DNA from: Myrmaecium sp. VS I D KN 1
Taxonomy: Eukaryota > Ascomycota > Dothideomycetes > Valsariales > Valsariaceae
Length of the DNA: 64,000 nt
Direction of reading: 5' to 3'
NCBI GenBank assembly: GCA_019775845.1
Contig: JADQAV010000007.1
Coordinates: 62,390 to 126,389, forward strand
Shown here: positions 1-11,114 of the stretch, one piece after another
Layout: the number at the start of each line of letters is the position of its first letter
How positions within the stretch are numbered: the stretch's first letter is position 1
Program-made: the position numbers and the translations under genes
Notes under the pieces: model-generated
The model's input: only the letters and a program-made list of their open reading frames with translations
What the model was told of the DNA's origin: nothing
Databases searched by the model: none

Positions 1-1409
1 CCGCTCAGCATGGCGGATTCGGAGTGCAGCGCCATGGAGACATGCACTTCCGACGAGGAGATGAGGTCGACCGACAGGTGCCACTTGTCGAGCGTGTCGA
101 AGATGCGCATGAGGAAGCCGTGGGCGCGAGTACGCTTGTTGCTGTGCACATTGAGAACGACGATATTGTGCTTGATGGTGACGGCGGTGGGGCGCTTGGG
201 GCGCTGGCCTTGAGAGACGATGGTGGAAGAGGAGCGGGTGCGGAAGAGGCTGCGGTCGTGGATAGGGTGCTTCGGGTCGATCTCCTCGAGGTTGTCTGGG
301 AAGACGACGGTGCCGTTGTTTCGGGGGTTCATGACGTTCTTGATACGAATGGGAATGCGCGCGCGGATGACTTGCTCCATGGTGAAAGGGTGAATGACCT
401 CGGAGCCGTAGAAGGTGAGTTCTGCGGCCTCCGAAGGGGTGACGGAATCAAGAAGACGGGCCGTCGGGACCTTGCGCGGATCAGCCGTGAAGATGCCGTC
501 AACCTCCTTCCAGATCTGGAGCTCAGAAGCCCTGATGCCGACTGCGACGAGTGCAGCACAGAGATCCGTATAGCCACGGCCGATGGCGTTCAGCAGTCCT
601 CCAGGGACATTGCCGAAGAAGCCCGTGATGACAGGCACCTTGTCCCCACATGCCTCGACCTCCTTGCCCAGCGCGAAGGCCAGGTTATGATAGAAGCCCT
701 CGTCGAGCGGCTTCGGCGGTCCACCATTGCCCTGGATGATATCCGCCAGGTCGACATACTGCGAGGGAACTCCCTGGTCCTCCAGAAGCGCCGTCATAAA
801 GCGGCAGGACAGCTTCTCGCCCTTGCTGACGATCTTGTCCTCAGCCTTGATGCTGACCTCCTCCAGATGCTGCGCCGACTCCAAGATCTTGGTCAAGCTA
901 TCGCATTCCTCGTTGACGCCGGCCTCGTAGCGTTGTTGGATCTCCGGTGACTGGATGTACGAATTGCCAGCCTGGATGTGATCCAGACGGATGGCTTCCA
1001 CAATGGCATCGTAGTGGCGCGAGCCACGCTTCTCAGCCTCACGGGCAGCGCGGAGGAGTCTGCGTTCGGCGAAGAAAGCCTAGATCAGCACTTTGTCCGC
1101 AAACAAGGCTCCATATCCGGGGTACCATATTTGTGACTCACCGATTGGTGGTGCCCTCAATCTTGGTGTTGTTGCTCCTGGCAGAGCAGACAATGGCGAC
1201 GCGATTGGCCTTCAGACCGGCTCTATGAGGATGAGTCAGTGATCTACCCTCTGCTTGCGGCGGTTGCAATTGGGGCATGCTTACTGCACCACCTCCGCGA
1301 TGTTCTGCGGGAACTTGCCCACGCTCGTGCCACCAAACTTGAGTACCACCCATCCCCCGGGCAGGTTCTTCTCCTCCTGGTGATGCGCTATCGAGCCGTG
1401 GCCGTTCAT
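1..1409 (-). CDS. HOM3: Aspartokinase, partial (C-terminus beyond window edge)
   Basis: Phosphorylates aspartate at the entry to threonine, methionine and isoleucine synthesis; cytosolic. Exons read on the minus strand: 1409-1285, 1222-1142 and 1059 to the window edge, about 421 residues. The N-terminus has the aspartokinase signature VVLKFGGTSVGKFP (residues ~21-34). Later come SARSNNTKIEGTTNRLLRAA, the GFFGNVPGGLLNAIGRGYTD nucleotide/substrate loop and VDGIFTADPR, which identify the family. The segment near the edge (VTIKHNIVVLNVHSNKR, MRIFDTLDKWHLSVDLISSS) starts the regulatory ACT region; the rest of it is outside the window. The second intron uses the acceptor ending at 1060, which restores the conserved NRLLRAAREAE reading; an AG nearer the donor would break the frame. 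TGASTCA boxes in its introns and a TGACTC upstream fit general amino-acid control. Confidence 0.95.
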
Positions 1410-1602
1410 GTTGGATGTGATGTGTAGGTGAGAGTAGAAGGGATGCGGGAGGGGGGCAATTGCGGGCTAAAAAGCGGCGAAAGGATAAGCGGATGGTGTG
1501 AGTGGTAAAATCGACTGAGCGTTTGCGGGCGGTTCTTCTGCGGTGGGATGTTGCGACGGAGATCGGAGGGGAGGGGACTGGGAGTGGACTGGAGCGCATA
1601 AA

Positions 1603-1608
1603 TGACTC
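1603..1608 (+). promoter_or_regulatory. Candidate CpcA/Gcn4 site (TGACTC)
   Basis: TGACTC lies about 195 bp upstream of the aspartokinase ATG, a usual distance for general amino-acid control elements. HOM3 is a known Gcn4-type target in yeast. A six-base match alone is weak evidence. Confidence 0.3.
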
Positions 1609-1651
1609 GATCTGCCGGCAAAAGATGACACAGCCGACACGGATGTCCGCG

Positions 1652-1664
1652 CCCCCCCCCCCCC
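1652..1664 (+). repeat. C13 homopolymer
   Basis: A run of 13 cytosines in the HOM3 upstream region, about 245 bp before the ATG. Length may vary between isolates or be miscalled. Confidence 0.9.
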
Positions 1665-2420
1665 GTCGCCCGCCCGACCGCCTGCGGTTTCGGCAACGCG
1701 CCACAGCCGGAGTCGGATCCAGCCAAGGCTATACGCAAAAATATGTATATGGGGCAGGCCAACCTTTCGTCGACTCCAGGATCAGTCCAAACAATGCTTG
1801 ATTCCTAGATTGCAATAGGCATCTACGACAGCTAAAAGGATTCGAACAACTTCACTTCGGATGGGCAACGCCCTCTTGATTCACACACTGCACCTTTCAT
1901 CTCCTAACAGGCACAGTAGGCTATAAGTTTACAGACGCCGTTGTCACGAACTCCCCGTGCCCCTGTTCCAATGACGCTCCTTCGATTGTCATCCGCTATC
2001 CCAGGCGGTCAGGGCTCTGACAAAGTCCTCCCGCACACCTGGCCTTACAGTACCTATTCCCGGATTTCCCTAGCCCAATCCTCCGTGGCATGCTACCGGA
2101 TGTAGGCTCGAAGCGATTCGATCCCATCCCCTGTCTGTATCCAAAGAGATGATACAGATCAACCAGACTAAGCAAAACCGTATATCAGAACCCTGGCGTC
2201 CTTTATCATTCGTCCTCATCGAGAATATAAAGCATTACCGTCGCCGATCATAGTCTGCAAAGCGATTCACAGACATCTCGGGTAGCTGGCGCAGAGAATG
2301 GTTGGTGCTGTAATCACTCTCCGCGGAGCCACCGTCGTGCAAGGCTGCACCCAGGGACCCTCGAGCAGGACACTCCCTGAAAAACTTTGAACCCCGGCGA
2401 CGAACCTTTTCAGAAACCCC

Positions 2421-3625
2421 TCATGCCCGAGCAGCCTGTACCACTCGGTGCGGCGCACTCTTTTCCAGTAGTTGGACGAGACTGGGAAGAAGCACGTTGG
2501 CACTTTGATTGCATCGGGTCGCCAAACGACCGGTGTTGTCAGGCGGCACGTCCGCAAAGAAGGTCTCCTCACCACGAACTCCACCTAGATTCACGATAGC
2601 AATGGGCATGCCGTTCTCCTTGGCGCGCTTGACCAGCCTCCAGGCAGAGTAGGTCGCCAGGCTGCTACCGACGACCACGATGCGGCTTGCGCTATCGACC
2701 GCGCGCTCCGCATCCGTCTTCACGTGGGCCGCGATCGACTCGCCAAACATGATGACGGCAGGTTTCAGGATCCCGGAGGTGGACGTCTCTTGCATCGCGC
2801 CGTCGGCATCCACGTCGACTCCCGCGGCGGTGGCGGACGAGCATTTGCGACACGCTGGATAGCGGAAGGTACTGTAGGGCGCATTTGGTAGGTCCACATC
2901 ACCGTCCGGATTGGTTTTTAGGCCCAGTCTACGTCTCTCATCGGGATTCTCGGTGTTCATGGCGCCGCTTGCCAGGATTTCCTCCAGAAAGGCCGCCCAG
3001 GCCGGGTTCAGGTAGTACAGCTGCTGTTGAAACTCTTCACGGGAAAACTCGGAGCGGCAGGTAAGACATACGACCGCGCGCAAATATCCATGTAGCTCGA
3101 CCGTAGGGAGCTTTGGGTGAGCGCGGGGATGGAAGGAGTCAACGTCTTCAGGAGATAAAAGTCAGCATGCGATCACAGCCGGCCAACCAGCACGCCCCAC
3201 ATACTCTGTGTGATGACATTGCTCACTTTGCCCAGCTCTCCAAGCCTTCCCACCGCGTGATGGGCGTTATTCGGCTGGGCCTTGCGCATCCCAGCCCAGC
3301 CCAAGAAGCTGCGAGCCCAGTACCGTTTCCGGGCCGCGTGACTGGCCACGAATTCGGAGTAGTAGATGGGACGGTACGTCCTGTTCAGCGTGTAAGTGCC
3401 TTTGGTTCCGCGGTAGTCGGCCAACCCGGAGGCCACCGATATCCCCGCGCCGGTCAGGAAGACAGCATCGTCGCGACGCTCCAAGGGATGGGTGAGGCCT
3501 GTCGACGGAGGCGCGGTTAAGAAGTCATGGAGCGCGGCGAGTGCTCCACTGGCGGTATGGGCGATCGAAGGGATTATTTTCGGCGGCGGGAAAGGGTCGG
3601 TATAAGGAACTCTCAAGAGAGGCAT
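2421..3625 (-). CDS. Sir2-family NAD-dependent deacylase (class II / SIRT4-like)
   Basis: Removes acyl groups from lysines using NAD+. Two exons, 3625-3205 and 3145-2421, give 381 residues; the 59-nt intron splits the NAD-binding N of TQNVD. Visible motifs: NAD-binding FLTGAGISVASGLADYRG (~57-74), TQNVDSFHPRAHP (~139-151), catalytic His in ELHG (~159), and a zinc site of two Cys pairs, CLTC (167/170) and CRKC (239/242). MFGES and VVVGSSLATYSAWRLV form the rest of the Rossmann fold. The short N-terminus (RVPYTDPFPPP) resembles fungal SIRT4-class proteins, some of them mitochondrial, but I see no convincing presequence. The usual NVDGLHxxAG is changed to NVDSFHPRAHP. Start chosen because the upstream frame does not continue. 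Substrate unknown. Confidence 0.93.
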
Positions 3626-4082
3626 TGGACCTCCACGGCAAATGGGTGACGAACGTAGAGGAACATCGTGCCTGATAGATAATCAGTACCATGTGGTTGG
3701 CGCCTAGCAAGGAGGCCGCAGGCGGGTACGAAGTAAGCATCAATTACATCATCATTGGTCCGAAGAGAATAGAATACAATAACCGTACAATTATTACATT
3801 TTGAATGACAAAGCTGAACGCCGATGTGATTTAATACAAGCGAAACGCCCTTGGCGCCCCCGGCGCATCATGAAACCCTACGGAAGTACAACCAACCTCA
3901 TCAATCCAACTCCAACTCCAACGCCCATCTTTGAAAAGGATCCTGCAAATGAAGCGCGAACACCTACACCAGCTTTGCCCTAGGATGGCAAACAAGCTAA
4001 GAGAAAGTAACTAAGGGAGAAAATCGTGAAAGGCCGTTCAGACGAGATGTATAACAGAAAAGAGCTCGGAAAGAAGTGATGA
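3626..4082. other. Intergenic, sirtuin upstream and Myb gene 3' side
   Basis: About 450 bp, rather AT-rich around 3740-4080. No coding signal or clear regulatory motif seen. Confidence 0.6.
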
Positions 4083-4759
4083 TCAAGGATTCGGAGTGGG
4101 AGAGAGCATTGATTGGATGCTCGGCCCGCCGCCTCGCTGCTGAGTTGGCGGATGGACCTCCTGGTCGTGGTGGATGTTCTCGGAGGTATCCTGAGGCTCG
4201 TCCATGTCTTCGCCCTCAGAGTACCCGAGGCCGCTGTCGCCCTCGCAGTCAGCAATCCCTCGTTGCTTCCTCTGCGCCGAGCGATGAGCGGCCTGGAGGT
4301 TTTTCATTCCCTTCTCCATACACTGTTCACGAGGTTCAAGTGTTAGCCTTGCCACCAATTGCGTGCGAGTGAGGATGCTCCGTTCAGTACCTTTTGCTCG
4401 ACCACTTGCCACTTCTCACCTAGCCGGTTTGCCAGCACACTCCACATCTCCTGCCGTACATTCATATACTCCAGGGCGAGCGTCTCGAGTCGTTTCCCTT
4501 CCCAGTCCAAGGCGTTTCGTCGCTCCATCAGACGCTCGTGCCGCTTACGGCACGCGTTGGCTGTTTTTGAGGGGAAGTGCTTCGAGGCGATCGGCTGCCA
4601 GTTGAGGCCGGAGGCTCGGGCATTAACGAGGATCTCATCATCGGCCGGCGACCACGCGGAGGCCGGTCGGCTCGATCCGGAGCTCGTCGGTCTTAGGGGT
4701 GAAACCAGTTGTGGGGTATGGGCAGCAATTTGCTTAGCCATGATATGACGGAGGTCCAC
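4083..4759 (-). CDS. Myb/SANT-domain DNA-binding protein
   Basis: Small nuclear-type protein, two exons (4759-4391 and 4322-4083, intron 68 nt), 202 residues from the first ATG; a second ATG six codons later (4741) is equally plausible. Residues ~35-90 form a single Myb/SANT-like helix-turn-helix: AWSPADDEILVNARASGLNW, then ASKHFPSKTANACRKRHERL, with Trp and spaced hydrophobics typical of fungal Myb-like modules. A charged helical stretch follows (QVVEQKCMEKGMKNLQAAHR), then an acidic, Gln/Pro-rich tail (GYSEGEDMDEPQDTSENIHH). No other domain is visible. Probably a transcription or chromatin factor; no specific role can be assigned. It lies in the same orientation as the sirtuin, about 460 bp upstream of it. 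Confidence 0.85.
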
Positions 4760-6250
4760 GAGCAGATATGGCTGTCGGAGCGGAGCTACCCCGGTCTATG
4801 CTATGCCGTCTTATGCTTGTAACTTCGCCTGGGGTATGTAATATCTTACGAAGGGGAAAAGGGAATCAAGAACGATATGGAGCGTTGGGATGAGCTAAAA
4901 GAGTCGGAGGTGCGTGTCTGCGGGTTTCAAGTGAATTCTACAGACCGCCTGCGGCTGTAGACGAGTTTTTATACCCTCATTGTAGCAACGCAACTCTTCG
5001 TGGCTGCTGTCCAGAGGGTTGGATCCCTCCTCCAGGAGGGCCCAGCGACTTGCATCCTCCGAGCGCAATGAAACAAAGTGCAGTTTCTATAATCGCCGAT
5101 ATGGGGTTAATTGTGCCAAAACCGGCGACCTGAAACGCCTCGAAACAGACGCCCGTCTGCCAGCAGTCCGGGATCCTCGAGCTGCGACTGGCTCAGGATG
5201 GATCGCACTGAACAAGGCTCGAGCGAAGCGCCCGATCTGGCGATATTTTCAGGCATTGCCATGGCCGCTTCGAGGATTCGGTGCAGTGCCTTGCACCGGC
5301 GCCTACGGAACGACTGAACTTCTCTGGGCGGCTGTAAGAGCCGCAACGGTCACGTGGCTGTGGATAGCTACTATCTAGGTAGTGTTGTGCACTGCATGCA
5401 ATTGTTGAGCAAAGAGCTTACTGTCGAAGACGAGGTCGAATTCCTTTGCTGGCCGACGGTTATTTTAATATAGAATCCAATCATAAAGGTTCCGCAAATT
5501 GTTTGGCCCAACTCCCGGCGCATCAGGTATGCTTGATGAGACAGGCCATTGGGAGAAGACCAGCAGTGATCTGCCTGCAAACCGGTCCGGTAGTATGTAG
5601 GTACTGTACATAGTAGAGAAGGTGAGCTGGGGATTGGATGTTTGTTCGCCATAGGCGTCATGGCACTTACCGATATGTGTATTTATATATACACGTATTT
5701 ATTACCGTTTGACTTTCATCTGCGTCAGCATCGTTACAGTATCGGACTTTGTAGACGGAACAACCACCTGCATCAACCACCGGAGATCGGTTAAACACGG
5801 CTTAGACGGGGGAAAAGCCATGCCGAGGTCGAGCTGGTCGGACGTAGCCGTCGTTAGATGATGAGGTGCCCAATACCCTACTGGCAAATAATTCTACCGA
5901 GTGTAAGAGATATTTATATGAATAGGGCGAATCCCCATTCTGCGGGGGTGGAATGTGCTAGTCCCACGGGACTTTGATTTGCTTCAGATCACGATAGATT
6001 TATCGGGGCAAATCCCCCGCTCCTCCCGGACCTGATAACGCAGAACTCCACCCGACCACCGACGGTCCCGTCTGCTTACTCCACTATAACTCCACTCATC
6101 CTCATCACTGCCAACCTCAAACCTGGAGATACCGGTTGGCGAGAGAGCTTCTCCACCAGCAAAGTTCGACTGGGATTGGCACAGAAGGAGAACGTGAAGA
6201 ACACAGGCGGGAAGAAGAGAAGGGTAGTGTTCGGACGAAAAGGATCCAAC
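4760..6250. other. Gene-free 1.5 kb between Myb gene and LYC1
   Basis: Divergent intergenic region serving as promoter for the Myb gene (leftward) and LYC1 (rightward). It contains a perfect 7-bp inverted repeat at 5025-5040. Open frames present show no recognisable protein signature. Confidence 0.6.
5025..5040. repeat. Perfect inverted repeat, 7-bp arms
   Basis: CCCTCCT-CC-AGGAGGG, arms perfectly complementary with a 2-nt spacer, about 270 bp upstream of the Myb gene ATG. It could be a dimeric regulator site; function not shown. Confidence 0.5.
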
Positions 6251-7534
6251 ATGTCCACCACCACTGCCAACGACGGTACAAACAACGACGCGGCGATCGA
6301 CCTGCCTCCCAGCGACAGCCCAACCCTCGGCCTCGTCCATCCTACTCCAGAGGAAAAGCTCCAGCAATGGCATGAGAACCACACGAGCTGGGGCGGCCCG
6401 CTCTCCCTCGACGTCTACATCAGCCGAGAAATGCACCTCGCCAGCCAGGACCTCACCAAAGACAGCGGCATGACCTACTGGGCCCTGGTCGACACCGCCG
6501 CGCCCCCGGGCCAGAGGCGCGTCCTCTGCGCCTGCGAGACGCAGCGCAAGCGCGCCATCGTCGCGCACCCGAGCCCGAACGCGGAGAAGGACGTGCTGGT
6601 GGAGGACGTCATCTGCCACGGCATCGGCAGCGTCTTCTGTCCACGGGCAACCCGGCGGCGCGGCTACGCGGCGCGCATGATGGGCGAGGTCGCCCGCACG
6701 CTCGAGACCTGGCAGGTGGAAGCGACGGGGCGGCGCAGCCTCTTCTCCATCCTCTACTCCGACATCGGGAAGGAGTTCTACGCCCAGCATGGCTGGGAGC
6801 CGTTCGACAGCTCGCACGTGGCGGTCCACCCCCGCGGGGCGGGCGCGGCGGAGCCACAGGGCTTGCCGGCGCCGCGGAAGCTGCGGGCAGCCGATCTGGC
6901 GGAGCTGTGCGAGACGGATGAGCGGCTGCTGCGGGCGCAGCTGCGGAAGCATGCGCTGAGGACTTCGCGTCCAGCGGTGGCGCTGCTGCCGGACCTGCAG
7001 ACGATGCGGTGGCATCATGCGCGTGAGGAGTACGTGGCTAAGGAGCTGTTCGGGAAGGAGAAGGTGCCGGAGATCAAGGGGGCTATGGTGGACGCCGGGG
7101 AAAGAAGGCGGGTGTGGTGCTATTGGACGAGGAACTGGTATCAGGCGCAGGAGGAGAACACGCTGCATATCTTGAGGATTGTGGTCGAGCGGGGGGGTGA
7201 GGGGGACGAGGGAGACTACGTTGCGCACTACCAGGAAACCCGGCGAAATGACGACCAGAGCGAAGACGCCGAGGTGGATGAGCGGGTGGTCAAGGCGATT
7301 GCGGCGCTGCTACAAGAAGCGAGAGATCAGGCGACAGAATGGGGATTAGCGAGGGTTGAAGCTTGGAATCCGACGCCGGAGACGATTAGAGCGGCTAAGC
7401 TGCTCGAGAGGGACGCCAAAGTCGTGAGCAGAGACAAGGAGAGCATTGCGAGCCTAAGATGGCATGGCGACCACGTGGGAAGCGTGGTGGACAAGGTGGA
7501 CTGGGTGGGCAACGAGAAGTACGGGTGGTGCTGA
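6251..7534 (+). CDS. LYC1: LYC1-type GNAT lysine N-acetyltransferase
   Basis: Predicted to N6-acetylate lysine with acetyl-CoA, the first step of yeast-type lysine catabolism (family founder: Yarrowia LYC1); cytosolic. Intronless, 427 residues. The GNAT acetyl-CoA loop is seen as IGSVFCPRATRRRGYAARMM (~residues 125-144), with the R-R-G-Y-A turn. The strand and helix around SILYSDIGKEFYAQHGWEPF (~165-184) match the second half of the fold. The C-terminal half (TMRWHHAREEYVAKELFG, then a conserved DHVGSVVDKVDWVGNEKYGW ending) is the LYC1-specific extension. 6251 is the first in-frame ATG. The opposite strand also has a long open frame here, a by-product of high third-position GC. Confidence 0.85.
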   Translation: MSTTTANDGTNNDAAIDLPPSDSPTLGLVHPTPEEKLQQWHENHTSWGGPLSLDVYISREMHLASQDLTKDSGMTYWALVDTAAPPGQRRVLCACETQRKRAIVAHPSPNAEKDVLVEDVICHGIGSVFCPRATRRRGYAARMMGEVARTLETWQVEATGRRSLFSILYSDIGKEFYAQHGWEPFDSSHVAVHPRGAGAAEPQGLPAPRKLRAADLAELCETDERLLRAQLRKHALRTSRPAVALLPDLQTMRWHHAREEYVAKELFGKEKVPEIKGAMVDAGERRRVWCYWTRNWYQAQEENTLHILRIVVERGGEGDEGDYVAHYQETRRNDDQSEDAEVDERVVKAIAALLQEARDQATEWGLARVEAWNPTPETIRAAKLLERDAKVVSRDKESIASLRWHGDHVGSVVDKVDWVGNEKYGWC

Positions 7535-7898
7535 GCCAGCAGAACGACTGGGTAGGAACCAGTGCGTCAGAGAGGGCGCCAGGGAAGCTGGAATAGGATA
7601 GACGGTGATATCCACTTCTGTCGAAAAGATTAATTAGATCAGAATTTTGGCTTCGTGGGCTGATGCCGGTCCATTCTATAAATCACCACCGCCATTCCAT
7701 CCGGTGATATATCGAAGCATCTTTCCACGGGTCTAGGTATGGTCCTTCATACCCGTCGCTTGAGCTTCCTCTGATCGGAATACCAGATGATAAGATCCGC
7801 TTCTCCAGCGATAGCAGGCAACATCCCTCGACACCATCCACGGATATTTCCGCGAGACACCCGCAGGGGTAACCCGCCTAGACAGCGACGATTACCGT
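7535..7898. other. Convergent intergenic region, LYC1 / MFS
   Basis: 364 bp between two gene 3' ends. Nothing recognised beyond presumed 3' untranslated sequence. Confidence 0.6.
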
Positions 7899-10086
7899 CT
7901 ACTCGCTAGGTGCATCCCCTCTATTCTCTTCTGTCTTCTCTCGTCGTCGCCCCTCCTCCCTCAAAGCTTCATCATCTTCCCTATCAAGCGGTACGTGAGG
8001 TACGGTCCACCATGCCAGTACCAAACCGGTCGCAGCTAGCGCCGTCATGATGATGAAGATCGTACGGAACCCTTTCCGGTACGCGTCCACGAGCCGCTGT
8101 TGGATGATTCCTGCCTCGTCCGGATCCTCTATGGAGGCTAGATACTCCTCGGGCGTATTACGGAGTTGCTGAATCTCAGGCGAGGTCGAAGAGATGCCGA
8201 GAGCGGAAGCGAAGATGTTGTTGATGAGCGTGCCGGATATAGCTAACCCAAGGGTGCCACCGAGGTTGCGGACGAAGCTTGACGCAGTTGCAAGGTCAAT
8301 CATACGTTTCTTTTTTCTGACCCAGAGGAGCAGAGCTCACCTTCTCACGCTGGTCACAACCGCCATGTGCCTCCGGTCCACACCAGCCTGGACGGCGATG
8401 AGCGAGGGCTGCAGGGTCTGGCCGACCCCGAGTCCCGTCAAGACGGAAAAGCCGATCTGTTTCCCCAGCCCGGAGGAAGGGGTGAGCGTGCAGAAGAGAC
8501 CGAGCCCGAGGGTCCAAAACGCCCAGCCGGAGAGGAGCAATTCCCGGTAGCGGCCGGTCTTGTGGATGATCCAGCCTGAAGCGGTGCTGGCGAGGGCTGC
8601 CGATGAGGTTAATTTGTTGGAGCGCGGTGGTGATGGACTGACTTACTTTGGACGAGGGTGATGGGTAAAAGCAGTGCAGCTGCTTTGACGGCGGAATATC
8701 CGTACACCAGCTGATAAAAGGACGGCAGGTAATATACCTGGACCAGGAGGTTCCAGCCGTTGATAAACGTGGTCATGAAGACCCCGTCGACTAACTTGAT
8801 CCTGAAGATGTGCACTGTCGGGCGTTAGAGGCCTCGCCATCGCAGGCTTGGGGGCGTGTCTGACTTGGTATCAAAGGCTTCGATGTTCCTTTCCATTGCC
8901 ACAAGACGAAGGCCACGGTTATCAAGAAACCGAGGACGAGCGTTGTGATGACATGGGCTGATCCCCAGGGATACTCTCCTCCGGCCCATATGAGACCCAA
9001 CTGATGATTTCAGTATCTCTCTGGATGGAGGAAATAACTAGACTCACAACCAATACGGTTGATCCGCCCAAGGCAAGAGCGGCACCAATGAAATCAATCG
9101 CGGCAAGCTTGCTGTGAACGATTAGTGATCACTCGCATCGAGTGTCCGTGGAACTCACACTTTCCAGTCTCCTATCACCGGCCGGAGCGGCATGAAGAAC
9201 ACAACACATACGGTTGTCAGGACAGTCATAGGAAGGTTCAACCGGAAAATCCAGCGCCTGGACTGATTAGCGTAGCGACCTTCGACAGCTCGACCTCGGA
9301 TGCGCCCACTCACCATGAGCCTTCGCCTTGCGATGTCAGCGCCCCGCCAATAATGGGGCCGATAGCGTTCGCCAGCGCCGTCACGGAGCCCTGGAATTTG
9401 AATGAGATGCAGCTCGCATACGACGGACTTCCGCACCCACCAGGATTCCTTGGTACTTTCCCCGCTCCCGCAGGCTTACGATGTCGCTGACGATCAACTG
9501 CGCCACCGTCCCCAAGCCGCCACCTCCGACTCCGGTGATGGCTCGAAACACGATCAGCTGCACCATGGTCTGAGAGAGCGAGGCGCCGAGCGATCCGACG
9601 AAGAAGATGACGATGCCCGCCATGAGGATCAATTTGCGCGACCAGATATCGGAGAGGCGGCCGTAGAGCAGCTGAAAGCAGGTTGACGTTCTGGGGAACT
9701 CCCGTCAGTATCCAAGGCGACGCTCATCGGTGGAGGGGGAGATCGGCAAACAGAAAGTAGGCTCCGGCTAGCCACGCGCTTTGGGAGGAAGCGTGTAGTT
9801 GTCGCGCCACGATGGGTAAGCTGCCCGCGAGAGTGGTCTGGTCCAGGAGCGCGAGCAGGTCGACGCTGGCGCAGGCGATGAATATCTGGAAGTCTCAGTC
9901 GGTGTTCTGGAACCTGCTGAAGAAAGAGCAGCCTACCGTGATGATCTGCCTCACTGGGACATAGTTTGTCTGCTCGTTGAAGTCATGGCGAGTTTCCTTT
10001 CGCTGAGGCGTAGCAAGAGAGTGTGCGCTGTCGGTCTCAATGGAGCCTTCTGACGATATCTCCAGCTTTGGCTCTGCGTTGGTCAT
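7899..10086 (-). CDS. MFS drug:H+ antiporter, DHA2 (14-TMS) type
   Basis: Membrane exporter of small molecules driven by proton exchange. Ten exons on the minus strand: 10086-9937, 9885-9752, 9690-9441, 9390-9314, 9257-9159, 9111-9048, 9000-8865, 8814-8647, 8596-8341 and 8277-7899, giving 570 residues. After a ~50-residue polar N-terminus, TM1 carries the family motif LDQTTLAGSLPIVARQL. Motif A is GRLSDIWSRKLIL and the antiporter motif C is ANAIGPIIGG. Late signatures are LTGLGVGQTLQPSLIAVQAG and SFVRNLGGTLGLAISGTL. The tail is charged and cytosolic. Exon 2 ends at an unusual GTTTGC donor, supported because it restores YFLTSTCFQLLYG. It shares a 1 kb divergent promoter region with the cysteine-synthase-like gene. 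Substrate unknown; such pumps serve in toxin or azole efflux. Confidence 0.9.
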
Positions 10087-11114
10087 TCTGTTGGTATGAT
10101 GTGAGGTAGAGGACACAGAGGAAGGGTAGCAGGAGGAGAGGGAATGGTGAGGAGTTTTGTGTGGACACAGCTGGGTCACTGCCGATCTCAAAAGCACATA
10201 TGCCGAGAGCACATGTACTTAGCCTTCTCTCACGGTTTCGATATGCGGGCGAGTGATGCAGTGCCCCTATGCCAGCCAACGTCGACCACCGGCAAGGTTG
10301 GTCCCACCTATGGTCAATCAGTGGCATGTAAAAGAAGGCTGGGTCAGTTCGATGGCATATCTACTAGTACGTTACTCAGTCCGAGACTCCTGATAATCCT
10401 ACCGACAGTGACAACATTTTACGCTTCAGTGCGCGCACCTGCATGTGTCCACCCCCCCACTCCCCACATCCATTCACCCCTTCTGCTCCACCACAATGTC
10501 GATCCCGGGGCAGAAGTTACTGGGAACGGACGTTGCCCCGCCACAACGGTTGCGGAAACGCCCTCATTCCTTCTCGGGCGGACCACTGCACCTGCAATGT
10601 GAATGACTGGATGAGGGGATCTCTCGGAACATCCCATGTTTTCCACCGCCCAACGGCTAGGCACGAATGCAGCCTTGCTTTCCTTGAAGGGACGCTGCGG
10701 ACGAGACATTCGGGGAAGTGCGAGGTGGGCGGTGCTGTTACTGCGTTCGCTATGTGCTGCTTTGCTCAGCCTGCCTGCCACCCAGAGGCGGGCGTGGCGC
10801 TGCCAATGGGCACTTGGAAGTGAGCAGAAACATCTCTTTTGGATGGCGCTGTCGATCCTCAAATACGCGATCTCCAGATGAAGGAGGGACAGTTTTAGGC
10901 GAATCCCAGGTCCATGCGATATGTAAGTTATACCGATATCTACGGTATGTATATATATCCCCAAGCTATATCCCCCGCCGAAGCTTCCGTTGCGTTAGAC
11001 TCTCACCAATCAACGACCGCTCTGTGAGAAAGTACGGAAGACCTCGAGATCACAGCCTGCAGGCACGACCGGTTCTCCTCACTCCTCGTTTCTTCCTCTT
11101 CCGCTCCTCCCCTC
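10087..11114. other. Divergent promoter region, MFS / cysteine-synthase-like gene
   Basis: About 1 kb between two divergent ATGs. Short C-rich tracts around 10450-10500, no clear TATA box, no coding signal. Confidence 0.6.

Larger units (their letters stand above)
1410..2420. other. Gene-free region between HOM3 start and sirtuin stop
   Basis: Holds the HOM3 promoter (with the TGACTC and C13 noted separately) and the 3' flank of the sirtuin gene. Short open frames here show no domain or conserved motif. Confidence 0.7.

Noticed and set aside
24-950. 308-codon plus-strand open frame
   Set aside because: Antisense to the conserved aspartokinase catalytic region; no domain, and arises from codon bias on the coding strand.
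1838-1852. GGATTCGAAC resembling a tRNA T-loop on the minus strand
   Set aside because: No matching acceptor, D-arm or anticodon arm could be drawn around it.
5984-7228. 414-codon minus-strand open frame
   Set aside because: Antisense to LYC1, whose plus-strand product has clear GNAT motifs; composition is that of a GC3 shadow.
8278-8303. Met at 8303 as start of a separate short MFS-like protein
   Set aside because: This sequence is intron 9 of the exporter; splicing to 8277 restores SVRSFVRNLGG in frame.
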